Shown in pieces: positions 1 through 9,186 of a stretch of 64,000 bases of DNA. The stretch is taken from positions 5,270,001 through 5,334,000 of the forward strand of contig CP087563.1 in assembly GCA_020974905.1 (NCBI GenBank), read 5' to 3'. The position numbers and the translations under genes are program-made. Each line of letters begins with the position of its first letter. Position 1 is the first letter of the stretch. Source of the stretch: Planctomycetes bacterium syqfu (GTDB lineage Bacteria > Planctomycetota > Phycisphaerae > Phycisphaerales > Phycisphaeraceae). The notes under the pieces were generated by a model. That model was not told the DNA's origin. It saw only the letters and a list, made by a program, of their open reading frames with translations, and ran no database searches.

Positions 1-856
1 CTGCGTCACCGGTGTTAGACACGGTGATGGTGTACTTGACGGGACGACCAGCAAAGCGTTTGTCCGGGCCGGCCTTGGTGATGGTCAGGACAGGCTGCTG
101 AACCATGGTGGTGACCGAAGCTTCAGACGAGAGATCGCCATCGGCGGTGGCCATGGCGGTGTTGGTATAGCGGCCGGTCTTGGCTGCCTTGACGGTGATG
201 TTGAAGGTCTTGGATTCACCCTGACGCAGGACGGGGGTGACATACTTGATGCCACTTTGACCGCTGAGCGTGGTCATACCTTCGGGGAGGGTGTCGGTGA
301 CGGTGACATTGTATGCCGGGCCGACGCCGGTGTTGGCAACGGTGATGGTCATCGGGATCGGATCACAGAGCAAGGCGGTTTCGGGAGCCGTCTTGGTGAC
401 TTTGATCGCCGGGTTGACGACGTTGATCGCCAGGCAGGCTGCCATGTCATAGGTGACGGTTGCACAGTTTTCGATGCTGCCCACCGCTGCTGCCTTGCCG
501 GTGATGGTCACGGTTTGGCTGGCACCGGGAGCAAGTGCACCGAGGTTCCACTCGAGCTTGCCACTGGCTGCGGATGCTGCCGGTGTTGCCGAGGTGAAGC
601 TGAAACCTTCAGCGAGTTTTTCGGTGAGAACGACATTGCTCACGGAGTTCTTGCTGATGTTGGTGACGGTGAGTGTGTAGCTGAAGTCCTTGTTGAGGAC
701 AACGGTACTTGGTGCCGTCTTATCGAGTTTGATGACACTGGTGGAACTGACACCGGTTGGGAAGTACATGGTCAGGCCGGTGGTTTCCTGAGCGTGCGAT
801 AGTTGGGACAGTGCGCACATCAATATGGTGCACAACGCGATTTTTAACCCCTTCAT
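1..856 (-). CDS. DUF11-repeat surface protein, cut by the window edge
   Basis: The reading frame runs from an ATG at 856 off the left edge, so the C-terminus is missing. An AAGGA ribosome site lies just upstream. Residues 1-19 are a signal peptide ending SHAQ. What follows is a series of immunoglobulin-like DUF11 repeats with the recurrent motif (V/T)xNTGxGxAxNVxVxDTLPEG, each ending in an NTAxA-type strand. The order and wording of the repeats match the gene at 10392 (for example CDPIP followed by an NTGVG motif), so the two are paralogues. The protein is expected to be exported and to act in the cell envelope or as a structural surface protein; no enzyme activity is implied. Confidence 0.85.
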   Translation of the reverse strand, partial: MKGLKIALCTILMCALSQLSHAQETTGLTMYFPTGVSSTSVIKLDKTAPSTVVLNKDFSYTLTVTNISKNSVSNVVLTEKLAEGFSFTSATPAASAASGKLEWNLGALAPGASQTVTITGKAAAVGSIENCATVTYDMAACLAINVVNPAIKVTKTAPETALLCDPIPMTITVANTGVGPAYNVTVTDTLPEGMTTLSGQSGIKYVTPVLRQGESKTFNITVKAAKTGRYTNTAMATADGDLSSEASVTTMVQQPVLTITKAGPDKRFAGRPVKYTITVSNTGDA

Positions 857-942
857 AGATATTCCTTTCATCTCATTGAGGTGTTTTGCTTTAGGCTTGT
901 CTTAAGCGTGTAGTGCGCTTATCGGAGCAGGTGAGAATGCCT

Positions 943-971
943 ATTGTGACTGATCAACAGGTATTAATCAA
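943..971 (-). promoter_or_regulatory. Putative sigma-70 promoter of the DUF11 gene
   Basis: On the minus strand TTGATT (966-971) is followed after 17 bases by CACAAT (943-948). The predicted start of transcription gives a leader of about 80 bases before the ATG at 856. The match is moderate. Confidence 0.4.
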
Positions 972-1077
972 GTGATAGATCGTCGCAGTAATCGGGACTA
1001 AATAGTCGTATTTAAAATAGTTACGATAAAGTCAGAAGTTAATGAGTATGGCTTTGGTGATACATTGGAACAATTGT

Positions 1078-1893
1078 TCAATGTTTTTGGCCGATCAGGT
1101 AAACCACCCAGTCCTTGCTGTCGGGCAGTTGGTCAAGGGGTTCGAACTGGCCGCTGCTCTGGCCGTCGGGCATGATCTGTTCACCCCAGACTTCGCGCTT
1201 GGCAAAGCCGGCCTGGCGCATCAGGGACAAGAGTTGGGGGACTTCCCAGAGTCGCCAATCGTAGACAAAGGCGTCGCGCCGGACGGTGTTGTTGGGCATG
1301 GTGAAATGGATGCGACAGTCGATGTCTTGCGACCTGGGATTGTAGCTGCGTTGTTCCCAGTGATAGGTGATGGTTTGATCGTCATCCAATTCGATTTGGC
1401 GGTTGGCAATGCCGACTTGTTTGGAACCCGGGCCCCCGAAAAGATCCATCACGAATATGCCACCGGGTGTCAGATGTTTTAAACACCTTCGGAAGTAGTC
1501 GAGTATTTGGGCTTCGGTTTTGAAGATCAGTGTGCTGAAGTTCAGTGATGCAATGATGTGGGCATGTGATACAGCAGGGGGTGCGACCCGTCGGACATCC
1601 TCGCAGATCAGTTTCACGTTTCGGCCGACCTGGTCGGGTTGATTGTCGATCTGCTCACGGGCAAACGCAAGCGTCGCTGCATCCGTGTCGATGGCGACGG
1701 CGTGCCGATCCGGGTCGGTCATCACCCACGCCAGACTCACTGCAGCACTGCCGCAGAAGTCTTCGCGGAGAATGCTCGCCTGCTGAAAGTCGTTGAGTTC
1801 TTCGTAGGCACGTGAGAGAAAAAACGCTTCGGACAAGGGATGCTGCACCGCCAGTTGGTAGAGATCCAGATTGTTCATGGTGTTCTCATCCAT
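1078..1893 (-). CDS. Class I SAM-dependent methyltransferase
   Basis: 271 residues from the ATG at 1893, chosen because GGAG sits 7 bases upstream; the frame could open further upstream inside the preceding gene. The SAM-binding Rossmann part begins with EDFCGSA (about 44-50), followed by an acidic end of strand 2 (AVAIDTD) and a CEDVR segment. The C-terminal half contains FVMDLFGGPG and an HFTMPNN stretch, as in methyltransferases of the Methyltransf_25 type. The substrate cannot be told. It overlaps the upstream gene by 8 bases, so the two are probably translated together. Confidence 0.75.
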   Translation of the reverse strand: MDENTMNNLDLYQLAVQHPLSEAFFLSRAYEELNDFQQASILREDFCGSAAVSLAWVMTDPDRHAVAIDTDAATLAFAREQIDNQPDQVGRNVKLICEDVRRVAPPAVSHAHIIASLNFSTLIFKTEAQILDYFRRCLKHLTPGGIFVMDLFGGPGSKQVGIANRQIELDDDQTITYHWEQRSYNPRSQDIDCRIHFTMPNNTVRRDAFVYDWRLWEVPQLLSLMRQAGFAKREVWGEQIMPDGQSSGQFEPLDQLPDSKDWVVYLIGQKH

Positions 1894-2464
1894 CAACCTG
1901 CTCCGTGCTTTGGGCTTTGTGTTGATAGGGTGGCAAGGCAAGGATCACGCCGATGACCAGTAAACTGCCCAGCACGATCAGTCTCGGTAGATTGGCAAGT
2001 AAATACGGTTGGGCCACAAGCAGACTCAGCCATGTCCCGAGTAACAGATGTGACCCCAGCAGCAAACGGTGATGCAATCGCGAACCCCTGCTGGCAATGT
2101 TCATCACGCCTAAACCGCAGAGGCTGCCAAGAAGCAAAGCATCCATCACGGAACGTAACGCGCGGGCACGCTCGATGGTCTGGTGATGACTGTCGACTTC
2201 AGCCTGACGTTGTTGATCGTACTCTTCCAAAGCCACCGGCGAGACATCCGTCATCGCCAAGGTTCGGCGTGTTTTTTCAATCGCATCAAGCTTGAGTTGG
2301 GCGGCAACCGGATTGGGGAACCAGTGTGCATAACGCTCCGCCGAAACCTGCCCCAACACCATCGGCCCAAGCAGCAGCCCCAGACACAGACCTGTGAGCA
2401 ACAGATACACGCCGCCAAGATGCGGTGCTGGCAATGGTCGACTCGCCGATGCGTTTTGATTCAT
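1886..2464 (-). CDS. Membrane protein of unknown function
   Basis: 192 residues from the ATG at 2464 (GGGA upstream). One hydrophobic segment near residues 17-38 is followed by a charged, helical region of about 60 residues rich in Gln, Arg and Glu. Three further hydrophobic segments lie in the C-terminal half (SLCGLGVMN, LLLGTWLSLLVAQ, LIVLGSLLVIGVILAL). The overall picture is a four-helix membrane protein with a loop between helix 1 and 2. I do not recognise the family. The stop overlaps the start of the methyltransferase gene. Confidence 0.65.
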   Translation of the reverse strand: MNQNASASRPLPAPHLGGVYLLLTGLCLGLLLGPMVLGQVSAERYAHWFPNPVAAQLKLDAIEKTRRTLAMTDVSPVALEEYDQQRQAEVDSHHQTIERARALRSVMDALLLGSLCGLGVMNIASRGSRLHHRLLLGSHLLLGTWLSLLVAQPYLLANLPRLIVLGSLLVIGVILALPPYQHKAQSTEQVDG

Positions 2465-2684
2465 GATGGTCCCGTGAAAATAAAATCGACCTGGAACATC
2501 AAGCACCAGGTCGATCTATTGTGTCTTCGGATTGTTTTTCGTCAACCAGTGATCCGTGATGCCCAATCACAAAACATGACAAGTGGATAAGGGGCGAATG
2601 AATGAGAAATCAGATAACCTTGCCAGCCAAATGGTTTGACGATGTCATTACAGGCCAACAAATCGCGCTGCCGTTGATGACCGC

Positions 2685-3071
2685 TTAGCCAAACATCATC
2701 GGCGGGACCGGTTCGTCGGACCATTCGCCTTCAGCAGCAAGCTTCTCACGGGCAGCCTGAACCACCGCGGTCACCAGCTTGGTCTGGGCATCAATACTGT
2801 GTTCCCATTCCATCTGACTCGTCGCATTTTCGTAGACCATGTGCTCAATGATCACACGCTTGACCGTGTGAATCAAAACCTGCACATCGCAGTCACGCTT
2901 GTCATGCAGCAAATGCAGCAGGCGTGGCAACATGTCCTTTGCAATCCGATCATTCATGTCGTCCAGCATTGGATTGGATTGACCACTCTTGCGATGGCGT
3001 CGGCAGGCCTGCTCCCAGCAATCACTTAACAATTGCAACGCAGTCGACTCGGTTTCGGGACTATGAATCAT
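2685..3071 (-). CDS. Conserved-looking small soluble protein, unknown function
   Basis: 128 residues. The ATG at 3071 has a strong GGAGG site 7 bases upstream, so this start is preferred to the one 57 bases earlier. The protein is mostly helical, with His/Arg-rich stretches (ACRRHRKSG, RLLHLLHDKRD) and a C-terminal end EWSDEPVPPMMFG. There is no signal peptide or membrane helix. No family is recognised. Confidence 0.6.
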   Translation of the reverse strand: MIHSPETESTALQLLSDCWEQACRRHRKSGQSNPMLDDMNDRIAKDMLPRLLHLLHDKRDCDVQVLIHTVKRVIIEHMVYENATSQMEWEHSIDAQTKLVTAVVQAAREKLAAEGEWSDEPVPPMMFG

Positions 3072-3614
3072 AATAAAACCTCCGTCCTGAGATAGAACGT
3101 TCAACGGGAGGCGCCCCCCGGCGTCCACCGTTTGCTTTGTAAAACAAACATTTTTGCAAACCGACCTGTCTCATCTGATCCGACACCCGGCGATGAACGT
3201 CCCTGTTCACCAAGTAAGTGGGTTACGAATCATGCCCGAATGAAACAGCGTTTGATTCCATTGACATGTTCAGGAGGAGCTTTTCTGCTCATGAAGCTGG
3301 GGAGAATAAATGACGATAGCGAATGTATAAATCGATCCCGATAGCTCTGAATACAACATTAGTTCCAAAGCCCGATAAATTCAAGCATTTGAAAACGAAT
3401 ATCGTTGCATAAGTGTGAATTATCAAAAAGTTTTCTACGGTTTGATGCTTTGAATCAACATCAGCTAACCGTCGACTAACGAGCCATGTCTCAAAAGGGT
3501 CGAATGTGACTGCTGTATTGCTTCACGCACGAGTTCTCGATAATAGCTGCATCACTGTGTGATGCTGAAACTGCACCGCAGTTTGATGAACCATGATCAG
3601 AATGAACGTTGATC
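3072..3614. other. Intergenic region, one double-hairpin repeat
   Basis: I see no convincing gene. The only clear structure is the paired hairpin at 3543-3584 described as a separate repeat. A 70-residue frame at 3132-3344 has no credible start signal. Confidence 0.5.
3543..3584. repeat. Paired hairpin repeat (GCATNNN family), copy 1
   Basis: Two adjacent perfect hairpins: GCATCAC-TGT-GTGATGC and AAACTGC-ACC-GCAGTTT. A second copy at 55449-55492 keeps the frame and the second stem but has a different, still perfectly paired first stem. Confidence 0.7.
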
Positions 3615-4691
3615 TCAATCCCCCAGAATCACCACGTCCTGGCTGGCAACCTGCATCTTCAGATCCGTTCCCGCAGGTTTGGGCGCGCGAGGGTTGAGTT
3701 CGAAACTCTTGATGGTCAGATCATCGTTCACGGCCACCATGTGTTGCGCGATCTCACCTAGGAACACCGTCTGGTGCTGCTTGGCCTGAAACTGGTTCAC
3801 GAATGCTGAATCCGGTTCACGGCTTGCGATGCTGATTGCTTCAGGTCGGATCGAACAGGTCACGTTGCCCGTCTCAGGGAGATTGTCGGTAAACGCCGTC
3901 GAATGCAACTTACCCAGCGGGCTGTCGAGTACCACCGCGCCGTCCTGGCGTCCGATGATCTGCGCGGGGATGAAATTTGTTTCCCCCAGGAAGTTGGCAA
4001 CAAACCGGTTGCAAGGCCTGTCATACAACCGACGCGGGGCACCTGCCTGAATCACATCACCGTCTTTGAGGACTGCCATGCCGTCCGCGATGCTCAACGC
4101 TTCCTTCTGGTCATGGGTGACATACACCGTCGTGATCTTGGCTGCGTGACAGATATCACGAATCTGGGTCCGCATCTCCAAACGCAGCTTGGCGTCAAGA
4201 TTGGACAGCGGTTCATCCAGCAGCAGGACAGTCGGTTCAATCACCATCGCCCGCGCCAAAGCCACACGCTGCTGCTGCCCGCCGGAGAGTTGGTTGGGTT
4301 TGCGCTCAGCGTATTGGCTCATCTGGACCTGTGCCAACGCCTCATCCACGCGGCGGTCACGTTCCTTGGCTTCGATCTTGCGGACCTTCAAACCAAACGC
4401 CACGTTCTGGCGGACGGTCATGTGCGGCCAAAGGGCGTAGGATTGGAACATCATCCCGCAGTTGCGCTTGTTGGCAGGCACATGCGTAACGTTTTTGTCC
4501 CCAAAGTGAATCGTCCCAGCAGTCGGCTCATAGAACCCAGCGATCATGCGCAGGAGCGTGGTCTTGCCACAACCGGAAGGCCCAAGCAGGAAAAACAGGG
4601 AGCCTGCTTCGATGTCCAGATCGACTTGATTAACAGCAACGGTCTTGCCGAACTGCTTACGAATTTGACGGATGGTAATCGGGCTGCTCAT
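3615..4691 (-). CDS. ABC transporter ATP-binding protein, PotA/UgpC type
   Basis: 358 residues from the ATG at 4691; a GTG at 4712 is an alternative start. The ATPase domain has Walker A GPSGCGKT (37-44), a Q-loop ([12 protein letters not shown]), the signature [15 protein letters not shown], Walker [14 protein letters not shown] and the H-loop [10 protein letters not shown]. The C-terminal third is a TOBE-type regulatory domain. This layout is that of CUT1/PotA/FbpC-like ATPases that serve importers for sugars, polyamines or iron. No permease or binding protein lies nearby, so it may serve several transporters encoded elsewhere. The substrate cannot be assigned. Confidence 0.88.
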   Translation of the reverse strand: MSSPITIRQIRKQFGKTVAVNQVDLDIEAGSLFFLLGPSGCGKTTLLRMIAGFYEPTAGTIHFGDKNVTHVPANKRNCGMMFQSYALWPHMTVRQNVAFGLKVRKIEAKERDRRVDEALAQVQMSQYAERKPNQLSGGQQQRVALARAMVIEPTVLLLDEPLSNLDAKLRLEMRTQIRDICHAAKITTVYVTHDQKEALSIADGMAVLKDGDVIQAGAPRRLYDRPCNRFVANFLGETNFIPAQIIGRQDGAVVLDSPLGKLHSTAFTDNLPETGNVTCSIRPEAISIASREPDSAFVNQFQAKQHQTVFLGEIAQHMVAVNDDLTIKSFELNPRAPKPAGTDLKMQVASQDVVILGD

Positions 4692-4823
4692 ATCGACTGC
4701 AAAGTCTACCACCGAACGCCGTTCAGGGGTAGCCCCGAGTCCATGACAAAATGGTTAATGGGGAATTAACATGCATTTCGAATGTGTCCTGATAGTTGTC
4801 ATGGGGGGGACGGTATTTGAAAT

Positions 4824-4876
4824 AAAGCCCCGGGACTTCAGTCCCGGGGACCCTGGGGTTAAAACCCCAGGGCTTT
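4824..4876. repeat. Two adjacent perfect hairpins, REP-like
   Basis: CCCCGGGACT-TC-AGTCCCGGGG (4828-4849) is followed directly by CCCTGGGGTT-AA-AACCCCAGGG (4851-4872). The pair is enclosed by AAAGCCC (4824) and GGGCTTT (4870), so the whole unit can also fold as one structure. No run of T follows on either strand, so it is more like a REP element than a terminator. Confidence 0.75.
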
Positions 4877-4958
4877 AATGTGCATAACGGACATCAACTT
4901 CAAGTGCAGTGCGTTCAATCAGGCGAGTTGTATCGTGTTTCGAAGGTGACGCGAGACT

Positions 4959-5324
4959 TTAAAGCTTTCCAATCGTAACAATCAGTAATGCCACGATGTA
5001 GAGTATCAGGATGGCTGCTGCGATATTGGGAATGACTGATCTCTTGCTGTTTTGAATTTTTTGAAAAAGCAATATCCCAAAGAGAACAAGTAGATAGCTA
5101 CCCAGGATGGTCAGGCATATCGAAGCTGGTGAATCGATGCTGTACAAAACAACAGGCACGCCAAGAATGAGTAATGTCATGCCAGTTACTGCGATTAAGC
5201 AGCCTGAACCAATTCTCCGTATTCTGTCACCCGTAGGATTAAACTCATTATTCTTGTATGTCGATCGGACAGATTTTTTCTGGTTCATCGTGCCGAAGTT
5301 CAGCTTGTCCTGATCGTCCATCAT
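4959..5324 (-). CDS. Small membrane protein, unknown function
   Basis: 121 residues. A hydrophilic N-terminus of about 45 residues is followed by three hydrophobic helices (GCLIAVTGMTLLILGVPVV, ICLTILGSYLLVLFGILL and AAAILILYIVALLIV). A G-rich ribosome site (GGGGGGAC) abuts two consecutive ATG codons at 5324 and 5321, so either may be used. No family is recognised. Confidence 0.6.
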   Translation of the reverse strand: MMDDQDKLNFGTMNQKKSVRSTYKNNEFNPTGDRIRRIGSGCLIAVTGMTLLILGVPVVLYSIDSPASICLTILGSYLLVLFGILLFQKIQNSKRSVIPNIAAAILILYIVALLIVTIGKL

Positions 5325-5342
5325 GTCCCCCCGTGTCAATCA

Positions 5343-5373
5343 AGCGAGCCGGGTTGACACAACCCGGCTCGCT
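5343..5373. repeat. GCGAG/CTCGC hairpin repeat, copy 1
   Basis: A perfect 14-base stem: AGCGAGCCGGGTTG, loop ACA, CAACCCGGCTCGCT. It lies just after the hscA-like gene but has no T-run on either strand. The GCGAG...TGACA...CTCGC frame recurs at 44501-44639, 48152-48200 and 48527-48565 with other stem sequences. Confidence 0.7.
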
Positions 5374-5404
5374 GTTGTGTATTCAACACTGTTTGAAAAG
5401 TCGT

Positions 5405-7471
5405 TTACTGCTCTTCGGAGAGTGTCTGCTTGATCGCCAACTCTGCTAAGCGAATGGTGGCTTTGTCCATCGCGTCCAGTGCGACATGGAATGCGTTGGC
5501 GTCGGGATTTTCGGTGTCCACGAACTTCTGAACGATGGCAACCTTCTCGGCAATCTCTTGACGATAAGCATCGTCGAGTTCATCACCGACTTTATTGATC
5601 TGTCGCTCAATGGCACGCATGTCCAAACGGGCTTGGTTGCGCAGGTCGATGAGTTGATGCGCGGTCATGTCTTCGCGGGCATGGGTCATCGACTCCGTCT
5701 CCATGCGGTCGACTTCCTCACGGGTCAAACCATGATTGGGGATGATCTGCACACGGGCAGCTTTCTCCGAGCGTTTTTCGACCGCACTGACATTGAGCAC
5801 GCCATTGGCATCGACGAGGAATGTGACTTCAATCTTGGGTAAGCCTGCGGGCATGGGGGGAATGCCGGTGAGATCGAATTCACCTAAGCTGCGGCAGTCC
5901 TTCACCAGTTCACGTTCGCCCTGGAGGATGTGAATCTTGACATTGGTCTGACCTTCCGCATGCGTGGTGAACTGCTCGGTGGCCTTGGCCGGGATCGTGG
6001 TGTTGGACATGATCAATTTCGCCACCGCACCGCCGAGGGTTTCGATACCCAAAGACAGGGGGATGACATCGAGTAACAGCATGTCACGGTTGATGCCAGC
6101 GAGGATCGAACCTTGCACTGCTGCACCGAGGGCAACAACTTCGTCGGGGTTCAGTGCCGTGTAGGGGACCGTGCCAAACAACTCACCGACTTTTTTGCGG
6201 ACCAGTGGAATGCGGGTTGAACCCCCGACCATGATCACACGGTCGATGAGGTCCGGTGTCATATCCGCCTTCTTGAGTGCTTCCTTGCAGCAAGCGATCG
6301 CGCGGTCCACCCAAGGCGTCATCATTTCTTCAAGCTCATCCTTGGTGATGCTGCGTTGATAGGTTCTGCCTTCGCCAAGGTCGATTTCCAGTTGTGCGTA
6401 TTCGCTATTGGATAAGCGGATTTTCGTTGCTTCTGCAAAGCTGCGGAAAGCCTGCCGGGTGCTTGGAGGAAAGTCGATTTCCTGGTCGAGTTGGACGGCG
6501 ATTTCCTTTTGGATCAGTTCGACGATCATGCGATCGACATCATCACCACCAAGGTGGGTATCACCGCTGGTTGCCACGACCTGGTCGACGATACCCTGCT
6601 CGGTTTGCTGGAGATTGAGGATGGAGACGTCAAACGTGCCACCGCCCAGGTCAAAGACAGCAACGGTTGAGTTGCTCCCGAAAGCATCGTGATCCAGTTC
6701 GCCGGTGACGTTGGGATCCGCACCGCTGCCGCTTCCGGGGGTGGTGCAGGCTTCGGTGTTGAACTTGGTGTTGAGGCTGACGGTGCCTGCTTCGTTGAGT
6801 TGAGCCAGCGGTTTGGGTTCGTTCTTGGCGGTGTCGCTTGTGCCGTCCTGCTCCAGTTCATCGAGCATGGCCTGTTTGCCGGGGTCCGGCTCTGCTTCGC
6901 CAACGCCCAAGCCATACGCCAAGGCAGCAGCGGTGGGTTCGTTGACAATGCGCACGACATCCAGTCCTGCAATGCGACCTGCATCGCGCGTGGCCTGGCG
7001 TTGTGCATCATCGAAATACGCTGGGACGGTGACGACTGCTTTTTCGACGGTCTTTCCCAGTGCTTTTTCCGCTTTGGCTTTGAGTTCACGCAGGATGATG
7101 GCGGAGACTTCCTGCGGGCTGACGACTTTATTTTCGGTCACCTGCACACGCGCGGTGTTGTGTTCACCTGCAACCACAGCATAGGGCAGGTAGTTCAATT
7201 CATTCTGGACGTCCGCGATCCCGCGACCCATCAGACGCTTGACGGAGAAGAGCGTGGTGGTGGGGAACTCGACTGCATGATCGCGTGCTGGCTTGCCGAT
7301 GGCGGCGACGTTGCCTTGCTCGTCATAGCGGACCACACTGGGGAGGTTGCCACCATTTTCGTCTTCAAGAATGCGCGGGCCGGACTCATCACACCAGGCC
7401 ACCAGGCTGTTGGTGGTGCCCAGGTCAATGCCGACGATGAGGGGATGTTCGTTGATTGGGGTGCTACTCAT
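5405..7471 (-). CDS. hscA: Hsp70-family chaperone, HscA-like, with an inserted segment
   Basis: 688 residues. The nucleotide-binding domain starts with [12 protein letters not shown] (14-25) and has [13 protein letters not shown] (77-89), [20 protein letters not shown] (149-168), [13 protein letters not shown] (271-283) and [10 protein letters not shown]. The substrate domain has [14 protein letters not shown] and [23 protein letters not shown] and the [11 protein letters not shown] wording are those of HscA rather than DnaK. HscA helps transfer iron-sulfur clusters from the IscU scaffold, but no isc gene or J-protein is in the window. Unusually, about 75 residues (about 192-268), rich in Asp, Gly, Thr and Asn, are inserted between LAYGLG and the phosphate-2 motif, where DnaK and HscA have only a few residues. 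The frame is open throughout, so the insert is translated. Confidence 0.85.
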   Translation of the reverse strand: MSSTPINEHPLIVGIDLGTTNSLVAWCDESGPRILEDENGGNLPSVVRYDEQGNVAAIGKPARDHAVEFPTTTLFSVKRLMGRGIADVQNELNYLPYAVVAGEHNTARVQVTENKVVSPQEVSAIILRELKAKAEKALGKTVEKAVVTVPAYFDDAQRQATRDAGRIAGLDVVRIVNEPTAAALAYGLGVGEAEPDPGKQAMLDELEQDGTSDTAKNEPKPLAQLNEAGTVSLNTKFNTEACTTPGSGSGADPNVTGELDHDAFGSNSTVAVFDLGGGTFDVSILNLQQTEQGIVDQVVATSGDTHLGGDDVDRMIVELIQKEIAVQLDQEIDFPPSTRQAFRSFAEATKIRLSNSEYAQLEIDLGEGRTYQRSITKDELEEMMTPWVDRAIACCKEALKKADMTPDLIDRVIMVGGSTRIPLVRKKVGELFGTVPYTALNPDEVVALGAAVQGSILAGINRDMLLLDVIPLSLGIETLGGAVAKLIMSNTTIPAKATEQFTTHAEGQTNVKIHILQGERELVKDCRSLGEFDLTGIPPMPAGLPKIEVTFLVDANGVLNVSAVEKRSEKAARVQIIPNHGLTREEVDRMETESMTHAREDMTAHQLIDLRNQARLDMRAIERQINKVGDELDDAYRQEIAEKVAIVQKFVDTENPDANAFHVALDAMDKATIRLAELAIKQTLSEEQ

Positions 7472-7554
7472 AATGGTTCAAGTTTAACAGATCAGAGTGT
7501 ACAGGCGAGCGATATGGACAACTTCCAGGGTAACGGTTTTGGGTCGGTTTGGTT

Positions 7555-7726
7555 TTGAACGCGAAGGCGCGAAGGACGCGAAGGTCACGAAGGATGACAG
7601 AAAAGCAATCATTAATAGAACTCGCAAAGGGATTATTCCAGACATCAAACGATCTGATTGTTTAGCAAACCTTTTACATTACCTTGTCTTCGTGCCCTTC
7701 GCGTCCTTCGTGTCTTTGCGTTAATC
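7555..7726. repeat. ACGAAG hexamer inverted repeat, copy 1
   Basis: The left arm (about 7559-7594) is a run of degenerate GCGAAGG/CACGAAGG units and the right arm (about 7682-7722) is its complement (CTTCGTG, CCTTCGCG, CCTTCGTG). A spacer of about 90 bases separates them. A second copy lies at 37281-37454. Confidence 0.75.
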
Positions 7727-7876
7727 AAACAGCCTTCCATCAAGCCGATCAACTTGATTGATGGCAAGACGCGTATTGAATTCAGAATGAAGCGGGGTGT
7801 AAATATCACAATCTCGACACGATGTAATCCGTCGGTCTATTCACATTATTCTGACAGTTTTGTCCGGCATACGCTT

Positions 7877-7905
7877 TTGTCATTTGCCTGTATTTTACGT
7901 ACATT
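7877..7905 (+). promoter_or_regulatory. Sigma-70 type promoter of the guanylyltransferase gene
   Basis: TTGTCA (7877-7882) and TACATT (7900-7905) are 17 bases apart. The predicted transcription start, about 7 bases after the -10, falls on or next to the ATG at 7913, so the mRNA may be leaderless. Confidence 0.6.
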
Positions 7906-7912
7906 GATAGCT

Positions 7913-9007
7913 ATGCATTACGCAATGATCATGGCAGGCGGTTCCGGCACACGGCTTTGGCCGATGAGTCGGGAAGGACAACCCAAGCAGTTGATCAAGT
8001 TCGTTGATGGACGCTGCTTGCTGGAGTTGGCGTTCGATCGACTTGATGGGCTGGTGCCCGAGGAAGGGCAATATATCTGTGCAGGGCAGGTCCATCGTGA
8101 AGCGATCATGGAAGTATTGCCCGGTGTTCATCCCGGTAACTATCTGGCAGAACCCTGTGGTCGCGACACACTCAATGCCGTTGGTTTTGCAGCAGCGGTG
8201 ATTTCGCGCAAGGACCCCAATGCGGTGATGGCGGTGTTGACTGCGGACCACATCATTGAGCCGGTCCCCGTGTTTCAGAACTTCATCAAGCAGGGCTTTG
8301 AGCTTGCTAAAGAAAACCCCAAGACGCTGGTGACGTTTGGTGTCACGCCCACCGAAGCTGCGACGGGTTATGGCTATCTGAAACTCGGCGAGAAGATCGG
8401 CGGAGATGGTGCCCGCAAGGTTGCTCAGTTCAAGGAAAAGCCCAACGAGCAATTGGCTCAGCAGTATCTGGAAGCTGGCAGTGAACATTACCTGTGGAAC
8501 TCAGGGATGTTTGTCTGGAACGTGAGCACGATCATGGACTGCATCAAGCGTTGGTGCCCAGCCAATCATGCAGGTCTGATGCAGATCGCCCGAGCCTGGG
8601 GGACGGATGATCAAGATAAAGTGCTTAAAGCCATTTACCCGAGTCTTCCCAAGATCAGCATTGACTATGCGGTGATGGAGCCGGCATCACGTGATCACAA
8701 GGTGCAGGTCGCTGCTGTACCGATGGATGTCAAGTGGTTGGATGTGGGCTCCTGGCCGAGCTATGGTCAGTATCTTGAGTCGGACGAAGATGGCAATGCT
8801 GCCAAGAGCAGTATGGTGCGCATGCTCGATTCCAAGAACACGTTGATCGTCAACGACGACCCGCAGCACATGGTTGCCACGATTGGCTGTGAAGATCTGG
8901 TGATCATCCACACGCGACGTGCGACGTTGATCTGTCACAAGGATCAAGCACAGCAGATCAAGGCATTACAATCCGAGATTGCCCAGAACGAACCGCATTA
9001 CGCGTAA
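7913..9007 (+). CDS. manC: Mannose-1-phosphate guanylyltransferase
   Basis: 364 residues from ATG 7913; the frame is open further upstream but that part overlaps a repeat and the promoter. The pyrophosphorylase signature AGGSGTRLWP is at residues 8-17, followed by EPCGRDTLNA, VLTADHII, EKPN, WNSGMFVW and the VKWLDVGSW motif. It makes GDP-mannose from mannose-1-phosphate and GTP for glycan or exopolysaccharide synthesis in the cytoplasm. The length fits the short form without the C-terminal phosphomannose isomerase domain of bifunctional ManC/AlgA. No Shine-Dalgarno is visible, in line with a leaderless transcript. The gene stands alone. The symbol is by family; manC and manB usage varies. Confidence 0.88.
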   Translation: MHYAMIMAGGSGTRLWPMSREGQPKQLIKFVDGRCLLELAFDRLDGLVPEEGQYICAGQVHREAIMEVLPGVHPGNYLAEPCGRDTLNAVGFAAAVISRKDPNAVMAVLTADHIIEPVPVFQNFIKQGFELAKENPKTLVTFGVTPTEAATGYGYLKLGEKIGGDGARKVAQFKEKPNEQLAQQYLEAGSEHYLWNSGMFVWNVSTIMDCIKRWCPANHAGLMQIARAWGTDDQDKVLKAIYPSLPKISIDYAVMEPASRDHKVQVAAVPMDVKWLDVGSWPSYGQYLESDEDGNAAKSSMVRMLDSKNTLIVNDDPQHMVATIGCEDLVIIHTRRATLICHKDQAQQIKALQSEIAQNEPHYA

Positions 9008-9047
9008 ATAACCATCTTTGAAATGTCACATCGATATTGTTTACTAC

Positions 9048-9144
9048 GCAAGCCGCCAGATGAGATCGCAGATCGAATCTGACGGGTGAAGGTTTGCATG
9101 CGATGTGATCCGGCAGATTCGTTTTACTCATCTGGCGGCTTGTG
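9048..9144. repeat. CCGCCAGATGA inverted repeat, copy 1
   Basis: GCAAGCCGCCAGATGA (9048-9063) and TCATCTGGCGGCTTGTG (9128-9144) form the ends; inside is GAATCTGACGGGTGAA and a diverged partner. It fills most of the gap between the guanylyltransferase gene and ruvX. A second copy is at 17951-18053. Confidence 0.75.
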
Positions 9145-9186
9145 AATGATCAGTTTTCAATAGCGCTTTCTTGTACAATCCCCATC

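Noticed and set aside
2542-2724. 60-residue minus-strand frame
   Set aside because: Overlaps the better supported gene at 2685-3071 and lacks signals.
3132-3344. 70-residue frame in the gap before the ABC ATPase gene
   Set aside because: No ribosome site at its start and no protein-like composition.
5343-5373. Terminator of hscA
   Set aside because: The stem is strong but no T-run follows on the minus strand; it fits a repeat family instead.
6689-7558. 289-residue plus-strand frame opposite hscA
   Set aside because: Antisense shadow of a conserved chaperone gene.
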